Of a stretch of DNA of 24,297 nucleotides, positions 8,063 to 15,110 are shown piece after piece. The notes below the pieces were generated by a model, which was given only the letters and a program-made list of their open reading frames with translations, was not told the origin of the DNA and made no database searches. The stretch lies in NCBI GenBank assembly GCA_008086245.1, contig VSIX01000124.1, forward strand, positions 1 to 24,297, given 5' to 3'. This DNA is from Candidatus Mcinerneyibacterium aminivorans. GTDB lineage: Bacteria > Macinerneyibacteriota > Macinerneyibacteria > Macinerneyibacteriales > Macinerneyibacteriaceae. Made by a program: the position numbers and the translations under genes. Position 1 is the first letter of the stretch; every line of letters starts with the position of its first letter.

Positions 8063-10092
8063 ATTCTTTCAATTATCTTTTCGATTTCAAACAAAGCAGC
8101 AGTACTCCAGGCCTGGGCCGGACATCCTTTGGGAACATCCGGATCGATACCATCCCATACCTCGGCTACGGTCCCGATGTATCCTTTCAGAAACATCTGT
8201 CTGAAATTTATGATGGTACCCTCAATTTCTTTTTTTAATTCCTGCTTATCATACTTGTTTTTATAAAGCCAGTAATAAACATTAACATATGGTAATAAAA
8301 TCCAGGCCCAAACCGTCCCCTGATGATAAGCCATATCCCTCATTACCTGATCTCCCATATATTTCCTTTTAAATTTGCTATCATCCGGTGATAATGATCT
8401 TAACCCAAAAGGAGTTAGTAATTCTTTTTTGGTATATATAAAAGTATTTTCAATTATTCTTCTGTTAAATGGTTTGAATGGTAATGAAAGTCCTATAACA
8501 GCATTGGGTCTAATATCATCTATTTTATTATCATTATAAATTCTATCCACAAGCCTATCATTTTTAACAAACTTCTGCATGCTCTCCTTAACCAGGTTTG
8601 CAACTTTTTCTATATAGTTAATCGATGTTCCATATTCATCAATTACTATTTCCGTATTTTCATTAATATCCATGCGGGAAGCGAATTTTACAAATAATCT
8701 CAATGCATTGTACCAGAGACAGTTAATTTCAATACATTTTCCCATTCTTGGAGTAACAGCCTTGTTATAAACTCTTGCATCCATCCAGGTTATCCCAACA
8801 GTTTTGGAGACTATATCAATAAGTTTATCTTCATCAAGTCTGAAAAGATGGTTGTCATTAAAAAGATAACTAAGCAATATTTTTTTTATATAATTAAATA
8901 TTTTCTTTTTCTTGCTTTTAGTTTTCAGCTTATCCATCAATTCAAAAGCCCTGACAATAAACCACAGTGAAGCATCAACAGTATCATAATTGTTTTCATC
9001 TCTGCTGCCTATTATCATGTTTGGAATAATTCCCTGCTTTATTTTATTCCCATAGTTAGTAAATATTTTATACATCTTATTATCAAAACCCTTTATATCA
9101 GCAAAGGCTTTTAAACTGATAAAAGTATCCCTTCCCCAGCAGTAAAACCATGGATATCCAGCAACAATATCATCCTTAATATAAAAATCCTTCATGGCAA
9201 GTTTCAAAATATTTTTATATTGTTTAAAGGTAAAAATTTCTTTATCAGCTAATATTAGATTGTTTTTTTCGAAACTTTTTCTTTTTCTTTTAACCGGATG
9301 ATCTTTTGGTAATAAATATACCGGATACCTTTTTTCAATTTTATTAATTTCTCCTTTTAAATCTTCAATTTTATTATCAGAAAATAAAATGTAATTACTT
9401 GTTCTGGAATCAAGAGTAAATGTAATTTTAAAAGGAGATAGTAAATCTTCCACGGCATCATAGCCTCTGGAAGCTTCTATTGTATAGTAATTCTTTTCAA
9501 AAACCATTTCATCCACAGAAATCATACCTTTATCAAAATAAGTATATCCCGAGATATTATTGCTTAGATTTTTAACAAAACCTCCATTTTTATGAAGATT
9601 AACTTCGTTATTATTTTCCTGCCAGTATCCGGGTTTATTAATATGATGATGATTTCGCAAGGTATACTTAGGTCTAACTGTAAAATATAATGTTTGGGAT
9701 GACAGATTTGTATATTTTACCAGTGTAATATTTTTTTCCTTATGCATTTTTATCTCTTTCAATATTAATATTTTCTCATTAAAGGGAAGCGAGGAAAATA
9801 ATACCGAAGGATAGGGTCTTAACCATGATTTAACTATGTGCTTATATCCATTAGGGTATATGCAATCCAGATAACTATTTGAATCGAGATAAAAATTACC
9901 TATTCCGCATTCAACTTTTTCCTCCTGATTAAATACAATATGATTTCTAACTGTTTTATCTGCAGCAATCAATAATCCATTGTACTTTCTTTCATTTATC
10001 AAATTACCAAATCCTAGGGAATAACCCCCAAAATTATTGGTTAATATCCATTCATGATGAAATACTTCCTTTTTATAGTTATCATAACTCAT
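8059..10092 (-). CDS. Glycogen debranching enzyme (amylo-alpha-1,6-glucosidase, GH133 type)
   Basis: 677 aa. Hydrolyses alpha-1,6 branch points of glycogen after phosphorylase trimming. The N-terminal GDE_N-like domain contains EWILTNNFGGYSLG (14-27) and RKYNGLLIAA (35-44), the usual signature. The C-terminal alpha/alpha-barrel (GDE_C) begins near residue 295 and carries GYPWFYCWGRDTF (312-324), DASLWFI, YHQGTVWAW (589-597) and AEVWDG (E644), the segments that form the active site in this family. Length is normal and no breaks are seen. The start ATG has a GGAGGA site that overlaps the stop codon of the upstream gene. This is the enzyme that makes the operon a complete degradation set with the phosphorylase. 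Confidence 0.92.
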   Translation of the reverse strand: MSYDNYKKEVFHHEWILTNNFGGYSLGFGNLINERKYNGLLIAADKTVRNHIVFNQEEKVECGIGNFYLDSNSYLDCIYPNGYKHIVKSWLRPYPSVLFSSLPFNEKILILKEIKMHKEKNITLVKYTNLSSQTLYFTVRPKYTLRNHHHINKPGYWQENNNEVNLHKNGGFVKNLSNNISGYTYFDKGMISVDEMVFEKNYYTIEASRGYDAVEDLLSPFKITFTLDSRTSNYILFSDNKIEDLKGEINKIEKRYPVYLLPKDHPVKRKRKSFEKNNLILADKEIFTFKQYKNILKLAMKDFYIKDDIVAGYPWFYCWGRDTFISLKAFADIKGFDNKMYKIFTNYGNKIKQGIIPNMIIGSRDENNYDTVDASLWFIVRAFELMDKLKTKSKKKKIFNYIKKILLSYLFNDNHLFRLDEDKLIDIVSKTVGITWMDARVYNKAVTPRMGKCIEINCLWYNALRLFVKFASRMDINENTEIVIDEYGTSINYIEKVANLVKESMQKFVKNDRLVDRIYNDNKIDDIRPNAVIGLSLPFKPFNRRIIENTFIYTKKELLTPFGLRSLSPDDSKFKRKYMGDQVMRDMAYHQGTVWAWILLPYVNVYYWLYKNKYDKQELKKEIEGTIINFRQMFLKGYIGTVAEVWDGIDPDVPKGCPAQAWSTAALFEIEKIIERM

Positions 10093-10104
10093 TTTGTATC
10101 CTCC

Positions 10105-11910
10105 TCAGAATAAAGCAGGTATTATATTTTTTTTAACTATATGATTCCACTCGAGATTTTGACTCAGCTTCTGTGCATCATTAAATCTTTTCTCATACTT
10201 TTCTGATTCAAGAACATTTTTTAACTTATTGAATATATCATCAATATTTTCCTCAATTTTGTTTTTTTCAATATTTTCCCGTTCTTTAAAATTCAAATTT
10301 ATGAGTTCGTTCTTATCTATTTTTACATCATTAAAATCAATGATATGAAACAGTTTTGAATTTAATCCTATTTCCTCCAGTAGTAAATCTTTGCATCCAC
10401 AGGCACTGCTAATTATAGATATTCCTCCATACGGCAGTGTTTCAAGCTGTGCTATTCCAAAGGGTTCATAAATAGAAAAACCCAGCTCTGCATCCGCCCC
10501 TTCCCTCAACCCCTGCCAGGATAAGTTCTCAGGCATTCTCATTCCGCAGGAATGCCTATTAAATCCGAATTGATTCAAAAAAACTGCCTTTATGCTCTTT
10601 GATTTTGCATTGAAAATATTTATTGAATCATAAACATCCTGTTCTAACCCAACAAGATCAGGCCATCCCGTTTTATGCAAAACCGGCCATCCATACTCCT
10701 TTTCCATTTTATAGATATCAGAAGAGTTTCTTCCATTTCCAATAAGTGTGGAGAGTAAAATATAAAATCCCTTTATGCCTTTTTCATAAAATATTTTATC
10801 CATTTTTTCCAGAAATGCTATATCTCTCCATAGACCTTTACTTATTACCAGTCTGGTGACATGGGAAAAAATAATATCGGCCTCATAATTAAACAAATTT
10901 AAACAGTATTTTTTTAATAGATTTCTGCTTTGTATTTTTTTTTCAAATGAAATAGTTCGATGATTAATCCCATTATAAACAATTTTTAATTTTTTTTCTT
11001 CAATGCCGTGGTTAAAATATTTATATTCCTGTTTCACCAGCTTGCTTACAGTAAAAACACTGTCAAAATTATCCGTTTTTTTTACAAGGTCATCTCTATA
11101 ATTTCTTTCAAAATTATTAAATTCCTGCTCCATTGATATATTATTTTTTTTATCGTTATCCATGATATTATAAAATGTTATGTCATGTCCGGTTATTTTT
11201 TCCACAAGCCTTCTAACTGCCGGTATTTCATGAGCATAATATACTGAAATATGATTTTTTGATTTTTTCTGATAATTTATATTCATTTTCATATTTAATA
11301 TAGAGGGGATTCCCATATACTCATGGGAAAAATGAACTGTAGAATCATTGGAATAAAGCTTATTTATAATTTCAAAATAGGGGATTCCTATTCTAAAATA
11401 CTGTTCATAATCCCAGCTATCATATTTCTTTGATTCAATTTTATATTTTTCCCAGAATTTATATTTGTATTCCTTTAAAATATCTTCCTTCATTTCATTA
11501 ATATAAAGCAGAACTATATCCACATCGGAAACAAGTTCTGGATTTGTTTCATTTACAATTTTTCTCTTTCCATAGACTATATAAATATTGTATTTTTCTT
11601 CTATCGGTTTAAATATCTTATCCCAGTTATTTTCACTGTAATTATCTTTTCCCGAATAATAAACTATCCCATCTTTGCCCAATTTTGATGTTTCGGAGCC
11701 ATTTAAATCAAATAGCGGACCGTACAGCAAAGATTTGTCAAAAATGTTTTTATACTCAGATGAGGTCAAAAGTCCCGCTATTACAGCTCCAATACCACCA
11801 ATTTTTTGAACCGCCTCATGAGTTATATGAACTCCACAATATTTTTCCATAGAATTTATTATATCTCCATATCCCATATTATCAAGCTCATCAGGGCATA
11901 TATAAAACAA
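10105..11910 (-). CDS. Large glycogen-synthase-like GT-B glycosyltransferase, first gene of glucan operon
   Basis: 601 aa. HEAVQKIGGIGAVIAGLL (31-48) resembles the N-terminal donor loop of glycogen synthases (KxGG; compare NKVGGI in GT3). R353/K358 in TRLVISKG and E482/E490 in YEPFGIAQLETL form the GT-B donor-site set. Insertions, including NRHSCGMRMPENLSWQG (451-467), make it longer than GlgA and different from the 429-aa enzyme two genes downstream. I infer an alpha-glucan synthase or primer-forming role; donor and acceptor cannot be read from sequence. The N-terminus is uncertain: the frame is open from a TTG at 11910 just after an in-frame TAA, no good ribosome binding site is present, and ATG at 11877 (residue 12) is the first in-frame ATG. 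It heads the operon. Confidence 0.72.
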   Translation of the reverse strand: MFYICPDELDNMGYGDIINSMEKYCGVHITHEAVQKIGGIGAVIAGLLTSSEYKNIFDKSLLYGPLFDLNGSETSKLGKDGIVYYSGKDNYSENNWDKIFKPIEEKYNIYIVYGKRKIVNETNPELVSDVDIVLLYINEMKEDILKEYKYKFWEKYKIESKKYDSWDYEQYFRIGIPYFEIINKLYSNDSTVHFSHEYMGIPSILNMKMNINYQKKSKNHISVYYAHEIPAVRRLVEKITGHDITFYNIMDNDKKNNISMEQEFNNFERNYRDDLVKKTDNFDSVFTVSKLVKQEYKYFNHGIEEKKLKIVYNGINHRTISFEKKIQSRNLLKKYCLNLFNYEADIIFSHVTRLVISKGLWRDIAFLEKMDKIFYEKGIKGFYILLSTLIGNGRNSSDIYKMEKEYGWPVLHKTGWPDLVGLEQDVYDSINIFNAKSKSIKAVFLNQFGFNRHSCGMRMPENLSWQGLREGADAELGFSIYEPFGIAQLETLPYGGISIISSACGCKDLLLEEIGLNSKLFHIIDFNDVKIDKNELINLNFKERENIEKNKIEENIDDIFNKLKNVLESEKYEKRFNDAQKLSQNLEWNHIVKKNIIPALF

Positions 11911-12249
11911 TTCTTAAAATAGATTTTACTCGATTTTATAATTAATTATAGAATTAACTTGATACTGAAAGAGATAGTAAAAGATTTAATTTTTTTGATC
12001 TTCATCAGACAAAACACTAAAGAAATTTGATAAATATTTTTAAAATATGATTCCATTTTTTCTGCTGAAATATCAGAAATATTTATTATTTCAGAACTGG
12101 TAATCAGCAAGCATCTGTGTATACTGAAACAGGTAAATCCGGTTTGTTTTAAAAAATGAGCTAAATTTGATAAATATTATTATGTACAGGCATTTTGAAA
12201 ATTTAATTTCATATTTTATTGGAATTTAAGAAAAACCTGAGGAGGCAAA
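11911..12249. promoter_or_regulatory. Divergent intergenic region between glucan operon and SdpI-like gene
   Basis: 339 bases with no supported gene. It must hold the promoters of both divergent units. For the glucan operon (minus strand), TATAAT is present at 11950-11945 but has no good -35. Two near-identical 20-base direct repeats lie inside (see separate entry). CTGAAAT (12066-12072) and ATTTCAG (12089-12095) can pair as a 7-bp stem. No riboswitch fold was recognised. Confidence 0.5.
12023..12182. repeat. Pair of 20-base direct repeats, 140 bases apart
   Basis: AAATTTGATAAATATTTTTA at 12023-12042 and AAATTTGATAAATATTATTA at 12163-12182 differ at one base and are exactly 140 bases apart. 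They sit in the divergent control region, one nearer each gene. Such spacing could suit a looping regulator, but AT-rich sequence gives chance matches more easily, so function is only a suggestion. Confidence 0.6.
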
Positions 12250-12918
12250 ATGGGAAGATTAAAAAAATTTAAATCAAGTATTATAGTTCTAATTCTTCAA
12301 ATTATCGGAACATTCATTTTCTGGCTGATACTTTCCCCTTCGTCAAAAATACCGATTCGCTGGAATATTAATGGAAAGATTGATGCCTATGTAAATAAAA
12401 CTGAAGGGTTAGTGCTTTTTTTAGTAATAAATATATTAATTTTTTTAATCCTTTATTTTTTACCAAAAATATCTTTCAGGTATAAGAAAAATAAAAAAAC
12501 TTTTTCAAAAGTAATTCCTAAATTTTCATTTGTTATTGTTTTAATGATAACTCTACTTCATCAGTTTTCCCTGTGGATGGGTACTCATCAGGAATTTAAC
12601 TACTCTATAAATATTATCTTTGTTATATTGGGAATTAGTTTTGTTTTAATAGGAAATTTGCTTCCCAAAATACCCTTAAATTTCTACATGGGAATTAGAA
12701 CCCCATGGTCCTTATCTTCAGAAGAAAACTGGGAAAAAACTGCCCTAATTGGTGGATATTCTTTCTCAATAGCGGGAATTCTTTTTTTTATTAGAGCATT
12801 AATTCTAACTTTCAATTTTATTTTAAATCTATCATTTTTTATAATTGTTTTGCTTACCGTTCTCTTCCCGGTTATTTATTCACTTTTTTTATATTTTAAA
12901 GAAAGAAAAAGAAATTAA
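12250..12918 (+). CDS. SdpI/DUF1648 family membrane protein
   Basis: 222 aa with about six hydrophobic segments (near residues 11-30, 54-72, 90-108, 120-140, 168-190 and 193-216). After the first segment comes IPIRWNINGKIDAY, the DUF1648 signature (P-x-x-W-N-x-x-G-x-x-D). Further on, GNLLPKIPLNFYMGIRTPW and LSSEENWEKT form the SdpI-family signature. In Bacillus subtilis, SdpI is the immunity protein against the SdpC toxin and helps signal to the SdpR repressor. No sdpC-like toxin or ArsR-type repressor gene is beside it here, so it is an orphan family member with unproven immunity function. The start has a strong GAGGAGG site (12239-12245). The gene stands alone, ending in a palindrome that overlaps its stop codon. 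Confidence 0.85.
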   Translation: MGRLKKFKSSIIVLILQIIGTFIFWLILSPSSKIPIRWNINGKIDAYVNKTEGLVLFLVINILIFLILYFLPKISFRYKKNKKTFSKVIPKFSFVIVLMITLLHQFSLWMGTHQEFNYSINIIFVILGISFVLIGNLLPKIPLNFYMGIRTPWSLSSEENWEKTALIGGYSFSIAGILFFIRALILTFNFILNLSFFIIVLLTVLFPVIYSLFLYFKERKRN

Positions 12919-12943
12919 GCAGCAGATTATTCTGCTGCTTAAT
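12914..12943 (-). terminator. Palindromic terminator between convergent SdpI-like and wtpA-like genes
   Basis: A perfect 13-bp stem (12914-12926 with 12931-12943, core AAGCAGCAGA) around a TTAT loop includes the stop codon of the SdpI-like gene. Read on the minus strand it is followed by a T-rich run (TTTCTTTTTC), so it works best as the terminator of the wtpA-like gene. On the + strand no T run follows, although the stem may still stabilise that transcript's 3' end. Confidence 0.75.
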
Positions 12944-12968
12944 TGATAAGAGTAGTAGTATTGAGACC

Positions 12969-13943
12969 TTACTGTTTTATCTGTGTAATGTTTTCTAAAA
13001 TTTCTTCAGGTACTTCATCCCTGTTTCCGGTTACAATCGGAGGATATATGAAGGGTTGTCCATTATTTTCCATTATTTCAATTCCTTCATTTGAAAAAAG
13101 GAAAAGCAAGAATTTTTTTGCCAGTTCTTTGTTTTCCGCATTTTTAGGAATTGTAATACCATACACCATAGGAGCTCCAATTTTAGTAATTTTTTCTCCC
13201 GGTTTTTTGCCACTAACTTCAACTTTTGCATTTTTATAAAAATCTGAGTATTCGGTTGTTTTTAAATTTATCCTATCAGGTAAAGTAACAAATTTACCGT
13301 GATGCTGCTGTGCAACAGATCGATAAATAAACAGATAATCAAGCTCCCCGGTTTCAAGAAGTGAAAGAAGGTCTACTTCAGCAGGTCTGATATACTGATT
13401 GTCTTTATTTTTTAGTTTTTCATCAAGATTATTCGCATCCTTATAATACTTATCTGCCAGCTGCCATACTAAAAGTGTTCTGTAACCGCACGGATCTGCA
13501 TTTGGATCGCTTCTTCCAACACTCACCTCATCTTTTAGTAGTATTTCGTGCCAGTTGTTTTCATTTATTTCATCACCATATTTACTCTTTTCAGTATACA
13601 TAATAGACATCTCATTTGTAACAAAGGAAATATTCCAATCTGCATGTTCCGGAATTAAAAGATTCTCAATTACCGTATAATCTGCACTTGCCATTATATC
13701 TGCTTTTTTATTTAATTCCGAGATTTTCCTAGCACATTTTCTGCTTCCGGCAGCCTCCCTCAAAATGTCAACCTCCGGATGCTTTTCTTCAAATACCTTT
13801 TCCAGCTTTTCAAATGGAATAGTTAAACTTCCTGCATGAAAAATTTTCAGCTTCTGTTTTCCCCCTGTTTTTTCACCACAACTAATTAGAGAAAATATCA
13901 ATAGAAATGCAATAATTATAATTAAGCCTTTTTTTATATTCAT
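12969..13943 (-). CDS. wtpA: Tungstate/molybdate-binding lipoprotein, WtpA-like
   Basis: 324 aa. An N-terminal hydrophobic signal ends in a lipobox (LISC, C22), so the protein is anchored outside the inner membrane. The mature part is a cluster-D type periplasmic oxyanion-binding fold with WtpA signatures: FHAGSLTIPFE, REAAGSRKCARKI, MASADYTVIENLLIP, ADWNISFVTNEM and GRSDPNADPCGYRTLL. These match archaeal and bacterial WtpA (tungstate/molybdate) rather than ModA. The partner permease and ATPase (wtpB, wtpC) are not in the window: genes on both sides face other ways or belong to other families. A strong SD (AAAGGAGG) lies before the ATG and a recognisable promoter sits just upstream. Whether tungstate or molybdate is preferred cannot be read from sequence. 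Confidence 0.88.
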   Translation of the reverse strand: MNIKKGLIIIIAFLLIFSLISCGEKTGGKQKLKIFHAGSLTIPFEKLEKVFEEKHPEVDILREAAGSRKCARKISELNKKADIMASADYTVIENLLIPEHADWNISFVTNEMSIMYTEKSKYGDEINENNWHEILLKDEVSVGRSDPNADPCGYRTLLVWQLADKYYKDANNLDEKLKNKDNQYIRPAEVDLLSLLETGELDYLFIYRSVAQQHHGKFVTLPDRINLKTTEYSDFYKNAKVEVSGKKPGEKITKIGAPMVYGITIPKNAENKELAKKFLLFLFSNEGIEIMENNGQPFIYPPIVTGNRDEVPEEILENITQIKQ

Positions 13944-13964
13944 ATAGAACCTCCTTTGGATATG

Positions 13965-13992
13965 ATTATACGAGCATATCGAAATTGTTCAA
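13965..13992 (-). promoter_or_regulatory. Promoter of the wtpA-like gene
   Basis: On the minus strand TTGAAC (13992-13987), a 16-bp spacer and TATAAT (13970-13965). The predicted start near 13958 leaves a leader of only about 15 bases, just enough for the AAAGGAGG site before the ATG at 13943. There is therefore no room for a metal-cofactor riboswitch in this transcript. Confidence 0.65.
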
Positions 13993-14192
13993 GCATTTTT
14001 TTAAAATATTACTTCATGATTTTCTGACATATCCGGAAATCTATAATAACTATTTAAAACCATAACCACTAATGAAGGGGCAGCTTCTTAAAAAGAGATA
14101 ATTTAAAATCAACTGTTTATAAATATAAAGTATAATTTCTTTATTTAATGCTGCAGTTTGAGACAATAATCAAAAACAAGCTGCATTACCCC
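13993..14192. other. Intergenic stretch without a recognised gene
   Basis: About 200 bases between the wtpA promoter and the DUF134 promoter. No open frame with a ribosome binding site and no clear RNA fold was found. Only partial complementarity is seen between AATGCTGCAG (14150-14159) and GCTGCATT (14180-14187). Confidence 0.5.
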
Positions 14193-14220
14193 TTGACATT
14201 TAATATAACAATACTATAAT
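14193..14220 (+). promoter_or_regulatory. Strong sigma70-type promoter of the DUF134-DUF5320 unit
   Basis: TTGACA (14193-14198), 16-bp spacer, TATAAT (14215-14220): both hexamers match consensus. The start site should fall near 14227, inside a palindrome described separately. Confidence 0.8.
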
Positions 14221-14224
14221 ATTA

Positions 14225-14240
14225 ATGAACATTAGTTCAT
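14225..14240. promoter_or_regulatory. Operator-like palindrome at the DUF134 transcription start
   Basis: ATGAAC (14225-14230), 4-base centre ATTA, GTTCAT (14235-14240): a perfect 6-4-6 inverted repeat beginning 5 bases after the -10 box and ending before the AGGAGG site (14246-14251). The position covers the predicted start of transcription, where a repressor would block initiation. The adjacent gene encodes a helix-turn-helix protein, so self-regulation is a natural but unproven idea. Confidence 0.55.
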
Positions 14241-14256
14241 AACATAGGAGGATTCT

Positions 14257-14724
14257 ATGGCAAGACCAAAAAAAATTAGAAGAGTAGGGAAACCCCCTAT
14301 AGCAATGGGCATGAAACCTGTTGGCATTAGAAGAATTAATTTAGAAACCGTTACTCTAAACCTTGATGAATATGAAGCAATCAGATTATCGGATTACAGA
14401 AAGCTATCACATAAAGAAGCCGCAGAAAAACTTGAAGTTTCAAGACCAACATTCACCCGCTTAATTGATTCAGCCCACAGAAAAATATCAGAAGCCATTA
14501 TTAAGGGTAAAGAGATAGTAATTGAAGGTGGAAATATACACTTTAACAATTTCATATATATCTGCAGGAATTGCGGAAATTCTTTTGAAGCATCTTCAGG
14601 AGAAAGCATAGATTGCTGTCCGGAATGCGGTTCAGAAAATATTATAAACAGGGCAAGAAATTTTGGGCACAACAGAGGATGCTGCCGACGGAGAAGACGC
14701 AGAGGACGAAATAAAAATTTTTAA
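14257..14724 (+). CDS. DUF134 (UPF0251) family DNA-binding protein with zinc ribbon
   Basis: 155 aa. It opens with the family signature MARPKKIRRVGKPP, followed by a helix-turn-helix resembling sigma70 region 4 (LDEYEAIRLSD, then LSHKEAAEKLEVSRPTFTRLIDSA, near residues 36-72). A C-terminal zinc-ribbon with two CxxC pairs (CRNCG and CPECG, near 103-127) follows, then an arginine-rich tail (CCRRRRRRGR). The family is presumed to be DNA-binding. Members are often seen beside DUF5320 and NifX/NifB-like iron-molybdenum-cofactor proteins, which fits the DUF5320 gene after it and the WtpA-like gene opposite. The start is set by AGGAGG 5 bases upstream of the ATG. The exact role is unknown. Confidence 0.85.
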   Translation: MARPKKIRRVGKPPIAMGMKPVGIRRINLETVTLNLDEYEAIRLSDYRKLSHKEAAEKLEVSRPTFTRLIDSAHRKISEAIIKGKEIVIEGGNIHFNNFIYICRNCGNSFEASSGESIDCCPECGSENIINRARNFGHNRGCCRRRRRRGRNKNF

Positions 14725-14750
14725 ATAACTTATAAAAGGAGGTGTTTTTT

Positions 14751-15110
14751 ATGCCAGCAGGAGATAGAACAGGCCCCTTAGGACAGGGACCAAGTACGGG
14801 TAGAGGACTTGGATTTTGCAACGGATATAATAGTCCGGGATATACCAAACCGGGACCCGGATTAGGTCTTGGTAGAAGAAGAGGTAGAGGTAGAAGAGGT
14901 TACTGGAATGATTATCATTATGGAAGAAAAATGAGGAGATATTATTCTCCCGTTCAATCGGAACAATCTGCTTATCCTGCACAACAGATAAGCGAAGAAG
15001 AAGCTCTAAAAGAACAATACGAATTTTTAAAAGAAGAACTCGAAGCGGTTAAAAAGAGACTGGATGAACTAAACAGCAAGAAGAATAGTCCATCCAGCAC
15101 TGAAGATTAG
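14751..15110 (+). CDS. DUF5320 family small protein
   Basis: 119 aa. The N-terminus MPAGDRTGPLGQGPSTGRG followed by GFCNGYNSPGYTKPGPG is the typical DUF5320 signature. A short arginine/glycine-rich stretch (RRRGRGRRG) and a C-terminal coiled-coil helix (EEEALKEQYEFLKEELEAVK, then KRLDEL) follow. Function is unknown; the family recurs beside DUF134 and dinitrogenase-cofactor-like proteins in anaerobes. I chose ATG 14751 because the AAAGGAGGTG site at 14735-14744 has correct spacing to it. An in-frame GTG at 14742 lies inside that site and is unlikely to be used. It is 26 bases after DUF134 and probably co-transcribed. Its stop overlaps the stop of the convergent PHP gene. Confidence 0.82.
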   Translation: MPAGDRTGPLGQGPSTGRGLGFCNGYNSPGYTKPGPGLGLGRRRGRGRRGYWNDYHYGRKMRRYYSPVQSEQSAYPAQQISEEEALKEQYEFLKEELEAVKKRLDELNSKKNSPSSTED

